DNA from: Candidatus Caldilinea saccharophila
GTDB taxonomy: Bacteria; Chloroflexota; Anaerolineae; Caldilineales; Caldilineaceae
Reading direction: 5' to 3'
DNA length: 64,000 nt
Assembly: GCA_016710365.1 (NCBI GenBank)
Contig: JADJVW010000024.1
Location: 30,144 to 94,143 of the forward strand
In this document: piece after piece, positions 20,725 to 31,196 of the stretch
Position numbering within the stretch: the first letter of the stretch is position 1
Layout of the letters: each line of letters opens with the position of its first letter
Notes under the pieces: model-generated
Databases searched by the model: none
What the model was told of the DNA's origin: nothing
The model's input: the letters and a program-made list of their open reading frames with translations, nothing else
Position numbers and translations under genes: made by a program

Positions 20725-21807
20725 TCACCGATCTAGCCGGCGTCGCCGTCGCAGCCAGCCCCACGAACCCCCAAAAATCATCGCCCCGCCAAAGCTAAAG
20801 CCGCTCAGCAGCACCAGGCTGCGCTGATCCGCGGCGCGCGCCAGGGTGACTGCCTGCGTCTGCGCCTTCTCAACAGAGAGCACGGGCGCGGGCGTCGCTG
20901 AAGGCAGCGGCGTCCAGGTTGCTGTCGGTAAGGGCGTTGGAGTGTAGGTTGGCGTTGCCGTGGACGTGGCGGTCGGCATCGCAGTTGGCGTCTCTGTCGC
21001 GGTTGCGGTGGGCGTTGCCGTGGGCGTATCGGTCGGGAGGGGCGCTGCCGCCACGACGACCGGGGCAACTTCGGCGGCGGCAACTTCCACCACCGGCGCC
21101 GACTCGACGATGGGCGCGGGCTCGATCACCGGCTCCGGTAAAGGCTCTGGCGCAGGCGGCAAGTCGACGGCAGGCGCGCTGTCGTCGGGATAAAGACCGA
21201 TCACATCGACCAGGATCAGGTCATCGGGCGCGGCTGACTGCGGGTGGTCGGTCAGAAAGAACACCGTCATCGTCCCGCCGAGCGCGCGCGCCTTGATATC
21301 GATGTTGACGTCGGGCGGCGGGTAGTTAAGCATACGCCCTTCGCCCCAGTGCGTCGGCCCCCAGATGACGGTCGGCGCATTAGGATCGGCGCCACCGGTG
21401 GGGTCGAGTCCAAGCTGGCGGCTAAACAGATCGGGCTGATTGGGCGCGCCCCACGCGATGCTGGCGCGATAGCCGGCGCCTGGCGTCACTGCTACCTGCG
21501 TATAGATGCCCGCTTTGAAAGGGGCGCCGCTCGTAATCGTCAAGTTCGAGCCGCCGAAATAAGTGTGATGATCTTCCATGAACGTGGGATCACCGGCGAG
21601 AACAAAAGCATTCCAGCCAACCGGCAACTGGCGAGGCGGGCTGCCGCTGAAGGCGTCCATGTCGCAGGTGATTTGCGGGATCACATTGGGTGGGTTGCAC
21701 AAATCGGAGGCCGAAGCGGACGTCGCCAGGGCAAACAGCGCGATAGAACCCGCCAAAATGCCGGCCCACCAGACGCGAGGACGACTTGCTACAATATCAA
21801 ACATCAT
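20725..21807 (-). CDS. Secreted, C-terminally anchored Pro/Thr-rich surface protein
   Basis: About 360 residues. The ATG at 21807 (MMFDIVASRPRVWW) leads a signal peptide (AGILAGSIALFALATSASA). The next 190 residues form a globular domain with DUF-like carbohydrate-binding flavour (CDMDAF...GWNAFVLAGD, VIWGPTHWGEG) that I cannot name. A linker rich in Ala, Pro and Val and then a Thr-Pro-rich stretch (repeats such as PTATPTATATETPTAMPT) resemble cell-wall-spanning stalks common in Chloroflexota exoproteins. The C-terminus has a hydrophobic segment (SLVLLSGFSFGGAMIFGG) and the arginine-rich tail LRRRRRLDR, so the protein is probably membrane-anchored by its C-terminus and displayed outside. The function is unknown. 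Confidence 0.75.
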   Translation of the reverse strand: MMFDIVASRPRVWWAGILAGSIALFALATSASASDLCNPPNVIPQITCDMDAFSGSPPRQLPVGWNAFVLAGDPTFMEDHHTYFGGSNLTITSGAPFKAGIYTQVAVTPGAGYRASIAWGAPNQPDLFSRQLGLDPTGGADPNAPTVIWGPTHWGEGRMLNYPPPDVNIDIKARALGGTMTVFFLTDHPQSAAPDDLILVDVIGLYPDDSAPAVDLPPAPEPLPEPVIEPAPIVESAPVVEVAAAEVAPVVVAAAPLPTDTPTATPTATATETPTAMPTATSTATPTYTPTPLPTATWTPLPSATPAPVLSVEKAQTQAVTLARAADQRSLVLLSGFSFGGAMIFGGSWGWLRRRRRLDR

Positions 21808-21889
21808 GTGACCAGTATACGCCTTGCCCAATGGTGCACCAAATCATGACTTGAAACCGAACCCTTTCTTGGATGACCCGCTTTACAAG

Positions 21890-24462
21890 TTATTTGCTCA
21901 CTGTAATCTCTCCCACCACCACCGTCTCTTGCGGGAACCATCCGCGCCGCGGCGCAATGGGTGCGTCATCCGCCGCGCGATGCAATGTTGCTGTCAGCGT
22001 GTAGCGGCCCCGCGCCAGCGTCGCCGGCAGCATTAGATCGTAGAAATCGCGCACGGGCTGGGACTCTAGCCAGTCGCCGCTTGGATATTCGTCGCTGCCG
22101 AGCGTAAAGCGCCATTCCTGCACTTGAACGCCACTCTGATCTTGCAGCGCCAGCACCACCTGGTACATGTCGTGGTAAGCATTGGGGCGTGGTCGCCAGA
22201 AAAACGTAGCGTGCAAGTCTTCCCCAGGCTGCACGCCGGTGCGGTCGAAACGTGCCTCCAGCAAATCTATGTAATCAAACGACGCCAGGGGCGCAGGCAG
22301 TTCCGGGATGCGTGGCGACGGCGCCACGGTCACCTCTCCCAAGTGCAGCCGTTGACCGTCGGGGCTCGGCGCGGTCGCAGGAAGCGATAGCGGCTCGCCG
22401 GTGTCTGTGTGATAGACCACCATCTCAAGCGAATAGGCGCCTGGTTTCGTGCTGACGCCGATGGGCAGCGCAAGAGATTGCGTTTGCACTTCATTGGCTG
22501 CCCACGTATCGGACGCGGGCAGCCAGGGCGCATCGCGCTGCGCGGCGAGCCGTCCCCCCTGGTCGTATAAACGCAGGCTCACCGCCAGCTCTGGCAAGGG
22601 ATGGAGCAGGCCGCCACTGTTGGCTCAGGTAAAACACCGTCCCGGCTTCAGCCGTCTCGGTTGTTTGCGCGTAGTCAAGCAAACAAAGCAACTCGCCAAA
22701 ACATATTTCCTCATCCAGCAGGGGTGACTGATCGCTTACTAGCGGTGGGGCTGCGAACAACTGCACCCTCCCAAAGTCGCGCCCCGGAATGGGCGTCTCC
22801 TGCAGGAGGGCGGTGTGCTCGGCCAGCCATTGGCGGATGACGCCTTGGGGATCGCTGACGGTGTCATAGAGGCGGTAATGCCAGATGCGCGGCGATTGTT
22901 TGGCAATTGCAGTCAAAGCCTTGCTTGTATCGGCGGCAGAGATAGTGAAGAAGTCGCTGGCCGGATCGCCCCAGCCAAGCGTCGACGGCCCATCGACGCT
23001 CCCACTACGCGTCAAGCGGGGAGCGTCGATGGGAGACGTCTCTGCCTCCATATTTTGCGCGTAGTCAACCAAAGATACAACAGACTCAATTTGAGGTAAA
23101 ACAGCACTATCAACTCCTGCTAGAGCAGTAGGCCAGTAGGTAGTCAACACTGGGTAGACCCAGCCGGCGTTAGCGAGGATGGCGTCACTGGGGCGCCAGT
23201 TTGCAGCAAGGGACGCCACGGCCCCGCGGTGATCGTCGGCGCGATAGAGCGGATTGCTCCAGAAGTTGACAACGGCGGCGACGCTGGCCGCCAGCCATAA
23301 ACCCAGGAAGCCGATTGCCAGCCAGCGTTGCCGCCCCCAGTACGCGGCGATGAGGGCGGCGGGCGCCAATAAAAACAGCGGCGCGTAGAAATACATAGCG
23401 GACGTGGTAGATCGGCGTGACAAGCAGGGTGATAGCGTAAAGTTGGGCCATCGGCAAAAAGACGACGGTCAACACCAAAGCGACGCTGGTGCGATACGCG
23501 CGTCCGTCACCACGCCATGCCCAGAGGATGAACGCCACTGTTACGCCGCTTACCAGCAGCGCCCACGGCCAAGCCAACGCGCCGGGCGGCGATTGGCCGA
23601 CAACCAGCGCGCTCATGGTTTCGGACAGGCTGGCGAGCAGTGCGGCGGGCGTCGTCCAGGCGGTTCGCCAAGGCGGCACCGGCGGTTCCAGCACCTGGCG
23701 AACCGCGTTCGGCAGCCATGGCGCAAAGAGCAATGCCGCGCCCAGTTGTGCGCCTAGCCAGACGCCGATGTGCACGCGGCGTTTTGTCTCGCCGCGCCAG
23801 AGCAGCGCCAGTATCGCCACGTTCACGGCGACGAGCCAGAAGGCAAAGTAATAGAGCGTGTAGAGACCGGCGGCCGCGCTCACGGCGTAGACGGCCAACC
23901 ATCGGCGCGGCTGCCGGTCGTCGAGAAAGCGCACTGCCGTCCAGAGGCAAAGCAGGGCAAGCGCGGCCCCGACCGTGTACATGCGCACTTCCTGGCTGTA
24001 CCAAAGCTGGAAGGGATTAGCCGCGGCCAGCCACAGCGTAATCAGCCCGGTGCGTGCGTCGAACAAACGGCAACCGAGCGCGTAGATCAGCGCCAGCAGC
24101 AGCAGCCCCGCGGCCAGGCTCGGCCAGGCGTAAAGGAATTCCAATCCATGCGCCAGCGTCGGCGCTGTGGCTTGTTGCCAGAGGTGGAGCAATGCATAGT
24201 AGCCAGGCGGGTGAATATCGCCCGCGGTGTGGGCCAGCATTGTGGTGAGCGGCTGGCGGGCAAGATAAACGCTCACGGTTTCGTCGTACCAGAGCGATTC
24301 CGCGCCAAGTCGAAACAGGCGCAGCGCAAAGCCGAGCAGCACACCCAGCAAAAGGAGACTACGTTGGTGCTCAAAAGCCGAGTTTCCGGTAAAAGCCGAG
24401 TTTCTGTCAGAAACTCGGCTTTTAGGTGTAATGGACAGACGCCCTCCCATCAACTTGCTCAT
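21890..24462 (-). CDS. GT39-like polytopic membrane glycosyltransferase (frameshifted)
   Basis: About 857 residues. The N-terminal half has about ten membrane helices and the GT-C acidic motif ESLWYDETVSVYLARQP in the first extracytoplasmic loop, with GDIHPPGYYALLHLW next, as in PMT/ArnT-like enzymes that use lipid-linked sugars. The C-terminal half is a soluble beta-rich region (VQPGEDLHATFFWRP, PGAYSLEMVVYHTDTGEP). The frame changes near 23395 (after YHVRYVF) and near 22600 (between RPAP and PELAVSLRL). The ATG at 24462 follows GAGGAA, but the first 25 codons read through a perfect palindrome at 24391-24423, so the true start may be internal. The sugar and acceptor are unknown. Protein or lipid glycosylation at the cell surface is the family role. 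Confidence 0.8.
24391..24423. repeat. AAACTCGGCTTT palindrome
   Basis: Perfect 16-bp stem with a single-base loop (arm core AAGCCGAGTTTCTG), lying in the first codons of the minus-strand GT39-like gene. A related palindrome at 35795-35827 is followed by the same AGGTGTAA octamer, so this is a dispersed element. With its U-rich end it could act as an attenuator for the gene. Confidence 0.6.
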
Positions 24463-24601
24463 TTCCTCTGCATTGTAGCCTCCCTTGCACCGCGTGCCAA
24501 AGCTTCCGGGCGAATTTGTCTGTGGAACGGTCTAAGGTTCTGCTAATCTCCATTTCAGTCCGCTCTTTGGCATTCCCCTCAGCATTGGATACAATGGCGC
24601 A

Positions 24602-26098
24602 ATGGCTTCCACAATGGTTGAACGCTCGCCTGCCCTGCCGGGTTCAAAACGCGCCGGCCTGCGGCTTGCGGCTGGGATCGGGATGATCGCCGGCGTGTGT
24701 GTGCTGGCGGGTCTATATTGGCTGACGGCCAAGCCGGTGCGCGTCAGCGTCGATGGGATGGCGGAGACGATCTATACGCACCGTGCGTCGGTGGGGACGC
24801 TATTATTGGATCTGGGGCTCACGCCGACCCCGCAGGATCGCGTGAGCCAGCCGCTGGATGGCGCGGTCGAACGCGACATGACGATCGCGGTGGAGCAGGC
24901 GCGGCCTGTGCGCGTGCTGGCCGACGGTCGTGACTTTGTGGTGGGGAGTTGGGGCGCAACCCCGCGCGCCGTGCTGGCCGACGCTGGCATCCTCCTCGAC
25001 ACGCACGATGAAGTCTTGGTGGATGGGCAGCCGTGGCGCGCCGATCTCGTTTTGCCGTCCAGCCTGGTCGAAAAAGAGGCCAGCACCTACGACCGCGGCT
25101 TTGCGTGGGACAGCCTGCGCACCGAACCTGTGCGGCTGCGCGTGCGGCGCTCGGCGCCGATTGTCGTGCATGAAGGAGACGCACGCTACACCGTCGATAC
25201 CACGGCGCAGACCATTGGGGAGGCGCTGCGGAAGAGCGGCGTGATTCTCTACCTGGGCGACCGGGTGCAGCCCAGCCTGGGCAGCGCGATCACCGCCAAC
25301 TTGCACGTGTACATCCAGCGCAGCGTGCCCGTATCGTTGCAGGTGGATGGTCGGCTGGTCAAGACGCGCACCCAAGCGCAGACGGTTGCGGACGCGTTGA
25401 GTGATCTGGGCATCATACTTTCCGGCGGTGATCGTGTAGAGCCGGCGCTCGATGCGAAGCTCTATGACAACCTGAAGATTGCGATCACGCGCGTCAGCGA
25501 GGATGTGACAGTTGAGGAGGAGATTGCACCCTTTGACACCGTCTTTGTCGCCGATCCCAACCTGCCGATCGATACGCAGGAAGTGCTTGCCGTTGGCGCC
25601 GAAGGCATCACGCGCACACGCTATCGCACCCAGTATGAAAATGGCGAACCGCTCACGCGCGCCCTTGAAGACACCTGGCTGGCGCAGGAACCGGCTGACC
25701 GCCGCATCGCCTACGGACAGAAGATCGAGCCGCGCACTGAGACGATGGCGGATGGCACGGTGATCACCTACTGGCGCAAGATCAAGATGTTGGCGACGAG
25801 TTATAACGCCGCGTCGGCCGGCGGCAATCGCACACGCACGGGAGATCTGTTGCGGGATGGCATTGTGGCGGTGGACCCCCGGTTGATCCCGCTGCGGTCG
25901 CAGGTCTATGTGCCGGGCTACGGCATCGCGGATGCGCTGGACACAGGCGGCGGCATTATTTCGCGGCGGATCGATCTGGCCTACGTGGCAAGCAGCTATG
26001 TTCCTGTGCGTGGCTGGGTGGATGTCTATCTGTTATGGCCGCCACCCAATGAGGCCATCACTTGGGTTGTGCCAAATTATCCGCCTGTACCCCAATAA
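24602..26098 (+). CDS. YabE-like cell-wall protein: DUF348 repeats, G5 and 3D domain
   Basis: A 498-residue secreted or membrane-anchored protein. One N-terminal helix (AAGIGMIAGVCVLAGLYWL, residues 22-43) is followed by three DUF348 ubiquitin-like repeats (for example VRVSVDGMAETIYTHRASVG, VRVLADGRDFVVGSWGATP, VSLQVDGRLVKTRTQAQTV), a G5-like domain with ITRTRYRTQYENGEP, and a C-terminal 3D domain whose three aspartates are visible in AVDPRLIPL, ADALDTGGGI and RRIDLAY. This is the architecture of YabE/Rpf-like murein hydrolases, where the 3D domain is a double-psi barrel lytic transglycosylase module. The frame is intact. It is divergent from the GT39-like gene and only 38 bp from the next membrane gene. 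Confidence 0.88.
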   Translation: MASTMVERSPALPGSKRAGLRLAAGIGMIAGVCVLAGLYWLTAKPVRVSVDGMAETIYTHRASVGTLLLDLGLTPTPQDRVSQPLDGAVERDMTIAVEQARPVRVLADGRDFVVGSWGATPRAVLADAGILLDTHDEVLVDGQPWRADLVLPSSLVEKEASTYDRGFAWDSLRTEPVRLRVRRSAPIVVHEGDARYTVDTTAQTIGEALRKSGVILYLGDRVQPSLGSAITANLHVYIQRSVPVSLQVDGRLVKTRTQAQTVADALSDLGIILSGGDRVEPALDAKLYDNLKIAITRVSEDVTVEEEIAPFDTVFVADPNLPIDTQEVLAVGAEGITRTRYRTQYENGEPLTRALEDTWLAQEPADRRIAYGQKIEPRTETMADGTVITYWRKIKMLATSYNAASAGGNRTRTGDLLRDGIVAVDPRLIPLRSQVYVPGYGIADALDTGGGIISRRIDLAYVASSYVPVRGWVDVYLLWPPPNEAITWVVPNYPPVPQ

Positions 26099-26136
26099 AT
26101 AAATGCCGAAATCATTGTGAAATTATTGTGAGCTGA

Positions 26137-29100
26137 ATGACTACAATTCACTCTCGTTCTTTGTCGGGGCGCGTCGTGTATCCCCTGCTGTTGGTAATAC
26201 TCCTGAGTGGCTTTGTGCTGCGCGTCTGGAATCTCAACTTTATCGATTCCAGCATCGGCAGCCATCCTGACGAACGCAGCACCGCGTGTTTTTATGCAAC
26301 CACGATCAAGCTGCCGGCAAGTTGGGATGAATTCTGGGATCCGCAGCGCAGCCCGCTGAATCCGTTGTGGGATATGCAACAACAGCGGGCGCGCAGCTTC
26401 ACCTACGGTCATTTGCCGCTTTATCTCGGCGTGGCGATGGGCGAGATGTGGCATCGCCTGGCGCCTGGCGCCGCCGCATTGGGCGCACCGGCCGCCACTG
26501 TGGAGTTGATGCAGCGCGCCAACAGTGCGTGCGACGCCATTGCCGTGGCCGGACGTTTCGTTATTGCGCTCTTCGACACCCTGACGATCCTGCTGCTCTA
26601 CCTGTTGGGCAGCCGGATGTTTGGTCGCGGCGGCGGTCTGCTGGCCGCGGCTTTTATGCGTTGGCGGTGCAGGCGATCCAGCTCAGCCACTTTTTTGCAA
26701 TGGATCCGGCCAGTACGACCTTTACCGTGCTGGCGGTGCTGGGCGGCGTTCGCATGATCGGCAGGCGCTCGATCCTGCCCGCGGCGTTGCTGACAGGGGT
26801 CGCGGCTGGGCTGGCGATCGCATCCAAATTCAGCGCGTTGCCTGTGCTGGCCGTGCCCGCGGTAGCGGCGCTGGCGGTGGTCTGGCGTGAGGTGCAGGCG
26901 AGCCAGCAGACGCCGCGCCGCGCGATGGGCGCGTGCCTTTCTGGGCGATCATCGGCGTCGGCGTAGCATGGCTGGCCGCGTTTGTCACCTTCTTTGTCAC
27001 CAGCCCCTACGCCGTGCTCGACTGGAGCAATTTTGCGCGCGCCACGCTGGTGGAGCAGGGCATGATGGTGCGCGGCGTCGCTGATTTTCCCTTTACGCGC
27101 CAGTATCGCAACACAGCGCCTTACCTCTATTTTATCCAGCAGCAGGTGCAGTGGGGGCTGGGCCTGCCGTTGGGGATCGTCGCGGTGCTGGGAGCGCTGT
27201 ACGCTGCGTGGGAACTGCTGCGCACCAGCTTCCGTGTAGTGGCGACCTGGGTGGCGTTGGGTCGCCAGCAGAGCAAGCTGCGCTGGGTGAGCGACGCACA
27301 ACTCGCCAACCTGGTCGTGTGGAGCTGGGTGTTGCCTTACTTTGCCATCACCGGCGCGTTTCTGGCCAAGTTCAACCGCTACATGAGTCCAGTGCTGCCC
27401 TTTGTATTGTTGTGGGCGGCGTGGCTCATCGTGGGGTTATGGCGGTTAGAGAGTAAGGGATTAGAGAGTAAGAAATTGGAGATTAGAGATTCGGAGATAG
27501 AGGGAAGCGGTGATAGCGCCAATCTCCAATCTCCAATCTCCAATTTCCCAATCTCACGCATCCTATCGATCTCTCTGGTTACCATTGGCCTGCTCGGCGG
27601 CCTCTTCTGGTCGCTGGCCTATGTCAATGGCGTCTATAACCGTGAGCATACGTGGATCACGGCCAGCCGCTGGATTTATGCGAACGCGCCGAGTGGATCG
27701 ATGATCCTGTGGGAATTATGGGACGACCCGCTGCCCAAGAGTATCCCCGGTGAGCCGGATATGGACATGTACAACAAGGGTCTCACCAATATCGACTGGA
27801 GTCCCTACGAGGAGGACACGGCGGACAAGTACGCCATCCTGAAGCAGAAGCTGCGCGAGGCGGACTTTGTGGCGTACAGCTCCAAGCGCATCTACGACAG
27901 CGTGGACGAATTGCCGCAGCGCTATCCAATGACGAATTTATATTACGCCGCGATGTGGGACGGACGCCTGGGCTTCGAGCTGGCGCAGGAGGTCACATTG
28001 CCGCCGCAATTGCTTGGTTTCACCTTCGACGATCGCCACGCGGACGAGAGCTTCAGCCTCTACGACCATCCGCAGGTGAGCATCTTCCGCAAGGTGCGCG
28101 ACCTGAGCGACGCCGAGTACGACGCGATCTTTGGCCGCAGTTGGGAGCAGGCGATCCCCGGTTATCGCGGGCAGGATTCGCCGCTGAGCCCGTTGCTCGA
28201 AGCGTTGGGGCTGGGCAGCCAACCCGGCAGCGAGTCACGCGGGCTGCTCAACCGCGTCATCGGGCTGCTGGGCGTGGGACAGAGCGCGCCGGCCAGCCCT
28301 CCGCTGGAGGAACGCCGAACACTCGAATTCGCCCAACCGATCCAGACGCTGCCGGTGGTCGACAACTATCGATGGAACGTCGCCGCCAGTGAAAGCGCGC
28401 CGCTCGCTATCGTCTGGTGGTGGCTGGTGCTGACGCTGCTGGGCTGGCTCGCCTGGCCGGTGATGTTTGGCGTCTTTCGCCCGCTGCGCGACGCTGGCTT
28501 CTTTCTGAGCCGCACCTTTGGCTGGCTGCTGGGCGGCTGGCTGTTGTGGATATTGGCGTCGGTCGGCCTGTTGCAAAACACGGTGCGCTTTGCCTGGCTC
28601 ACCGTGCTGCTGCTGGCCGTGATGGGTGGCCTCTTTGCCGTGCGCCAACGTGGGGCGCTGCTCGCCTTTATACGCGCCAACTGGAAGCTGATGCTGGCGG
28701 GCGAGGTGGTCTTTGGCGTGGCGTATCTCGCCTTTTTGTGGGTGCGTTTGCAAAATCCGGATGTCTGGCAACCCTGGTTTGGCGGCGAGAAACAGATGGA
28801 GTTTGCCTTTCTCAACGGCATTCTGCGCAGCCCTACCTTCCCGCCGGTCAACCCACACTTTGCGGGTGGCTTTATCAATTACTATTATTTTGGCCTCTAT
28901 CTTGTGGCCTATCTGATCAAGCTTACCGGCATCTACGCTGAGGTCGCCTTTAACCTCACCATCCCCACGCTCTTTGCGCTGACGGTGGTGAATGTTTTTG
29001 CTGTAGCGTACTCAGCGATTGAGCGGGGAAGGGATTGGAAGATTGGGAGATTAGAGATTGAGAGATTGGAGATTGGAGAAGAGCAGGAAGATGCTCATCC

Positions 29101-31097
29101 CTCCGATGCCCCAATCCCCCAATCCCCAATCCCCAATCTCCAATCTCCAATCTCCAATCTCCTGGCTCACCGGTCTGGGCGCGGCGCTGCTGGCTCCGCT
29201 CTACGTGACGATTCTGGGCAACCTGGATGGCTTTGCGCAAGTCGTGCGTGCGCTGGCCGGTGTCAGCCCATCCGATTTTCAGTCCGCGCTGCCCGGCGTG
29301 AAGTCAATCGTGGATGCCGCGGCGGGCTTCCAGCAGGTGGCTGGCGGCATGGCGCAGTTGCCTCCCTATGACTTCTGGGGACCCAGTCGCGTGCTCGAAC
29401 CGACGATCAACGAGTTTCCGTTTTGGAGCTTTCTCTTTGCCGACTTGCACCCGCATATCATCGGCATTCCGTTGTCGGGGTTGTTCCTGGGGCTGGCGCT
29501 GGTGCTGATGATGAACGCGGCCACCGACTGGCGTCGCCATTGGCGCTACGGATTGGGGCTGTTGGCGACCTTTGCCTTGCTGCTGGGTGCGCTGGCAAGC
29601 GTCAATTTATGGGAGCTGCCCACCTATCTGGGGATCGGCCTCTTGATCTTCCTGGTCAGTCAGTTTCGCGGGCGCGGGCGGATCGACTGGCCGGTGACGC
29701 TGGCGGCTGCGGTGCTCTATGCAGGCGGCGCTTACCTGCTGTTTCTGCCCTTCTTTGCCAACTATGTGAACGTCGGCGCGTCTGGCGTGGGGCTGGTCAA
29801 CCGGTCGGATCCCATCGAAAAGTGGCTGCTGGTGTGGGGCTTCTTTCTTTTCGTGCTCGTCAGTTGGACGCTCTTTGTCGCGGCCCGGCGCCCCCTCCAC
29901 AATTCACAGTTCACAATTCACCATTCACCATTCGCCGACGCATCTCATCCCTCGCCCCTCCCCAAACCATCCGGCATCGAACGCGCGGTCAGCCTTTTCC
30001 TGCGTCGCTACGACCAGGCGCCGCGCGTGCTTTATCTACACAACAGGCTGGTGCGCCAACCGACCTTTCTCTACCTGCTGCTGCTGGCGCTTGTCCCGGC
30101 GACCTTTGCGTTGGCGCTCGTGGCGTTGCTGGCGGGCTGGAGCGTGCTGGCGCTCTGCCTGGCGTGGCTGGGGCTGGCCGTGGCGATGCTGTGGCGGCGC
30201 GGTGCAACGGTGGATGCCGGCAATGCGTTTGCCGCAGTGTTGACCGCGACCGGGCTGGCGATCCTGGCCGGCACGCAAATTTTCTATCTCAAAGATTTCC
30301 TGAACGACAGCGATTACTATCGCATGAACACGCTGTTCAAGTTCTTCAGCCAGGTCTGGGTGATCTGGGGCGTCGCTGCCGCCATCGCCACGCCACGGTT
30401 GATCGGGCGGCTGTTTCCCGGCAAGGTCAAGTCGGCCTCGCCCCTCGCCCCTCGCCCTTCGCCCTTCCTGAAAGGCGCTTGGGCCGCCATCTTTGTCATA
30501 CTGTTGGTGGCAAGCCTCGCCTACCCCATCCTGGGCACACCGGCGCGCCTTGATCAGCGGCTGCCCGGTTGGCGCCCGGCGATCGGCACGCTCAACGGCC
30601 TCGACTTTATGCGCGAAGGGTCTTATGCATGGCCGGATTTCAACAACGTCATCGAGCTGCGCTATGAGTGGCAGGCGCTGCAATGGCTGCTGAACAATAT
30701 CCGTGGCAACGCGGTGATTCTGGAATCCTCCGAGGTGGAGTACTATCGAGCCTGGGGCACGCGCATGGCGAGCAACACCGGGCTGAGCGGGCTGAAAGGG
30801 ATGCACGAGCAGGAACAGCGTTATCCTGAAGACGTGGGCTATCGCGATGGCCTGCACCGCGAACTGTGGCAGACGCAGGATGTCCCCCGCACGCAGCAGA
30901 TCATGCAAGAACTGAACGTCGATCTGGTTTATGTCGGGCAGTTGGAGCGCTTTCTGCATCCTGACGGCGTGCGCAAGTTTGAAACGATGGCGGCGCAAGG
31001 GTTGTTGACGCCCCTCTACCAAAACGAACGAGTGACGATCTACGGCGCGCCGGGTCGTTTGCAACAACAAGCGGATGGCGCGTTCACGCCGGGTTAA
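26137..31097 (+). CDS. Giant GT39-like plus DUF2298 (Chlor_Arch_YYY) membrane protein (frameshifted)
   Basis: About 1,650 residues and more than 20 membrane helices. The first half is a GT-C glycosyltransferase-like unit (SIGSHPDERSTACFYAT with the acidic pair after helix 1) ending in a soluble domain (28000-28380). The second half is a DUF2298 unit, recognised by NPHFAGGFINYYYFGLYLVA, FADLHPHIIGIPLSG and NDSDYYRMNTLFKFFSQVW. The frame changes near 26655, 26935 and 29155, the last inside a CCAATCTC repeat. Three low-complexity inserts in loops (27446, 29031, 29896) are described separately. The family occurs in Chloroflexota and Archaea. Its enzymatic role is not established, but cell-surface glycosylation is the usual inference. 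It starts a run of similar genes. Confidence 0.82.
27446..27556. repeat. In-frame low-complexity inverted repeat within a membrane-protein gene
   Basis: A purine-rich arm (27446-27504, units like GGAGATTAGAGATT) faces a pyrimidine-rich arm (27519-27556, units like CCAATCTCCAATCTCC) that is its approximate reverse complement. The insert is read in frame as about 37 residues (LEIRDSEIEG...NLQSPISNF) in a loop between two membrane helices. Related inserts are at 29031-29162 and 31492-31575. Confidence 0.7.
29031..29162. repeat. Second in-frame purine/pyrimidine inverted repeat
   Basis: Left arm 29031-29080 (GGGATTGGAAGATTGGGAGA and similar), right arm 29109-29162 (runs of CCAATCCCC then CCAATCTC). 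It encodes a polar linker (IGRLEIERLEIG...PNLQSPISNLQSP) between helices of the same protein as the insert at 27446. The reading frame of the host gene changes at its right edge, which may be a slippage error in the repeat. Confidence 0.7.
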
Positions 31098-31196
31098 ATG
31101 GAGTAGTGTTACATTGAGCGGTGCGCTTTTAGACCACATGGGGTTGCGTGCTCAAACCGTGCGGTCACAGACCGCACCTACCAGAGGATAGTCGCG

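Noticed and set aside
29100..29165. Possible CRISPR array in the CCAATCTC repeats
   Set aside because: Units are 7-8 bp with no spacers, lie in frame inside a membrane-protein gene and have a complementary purine arm. No cas gene is present.
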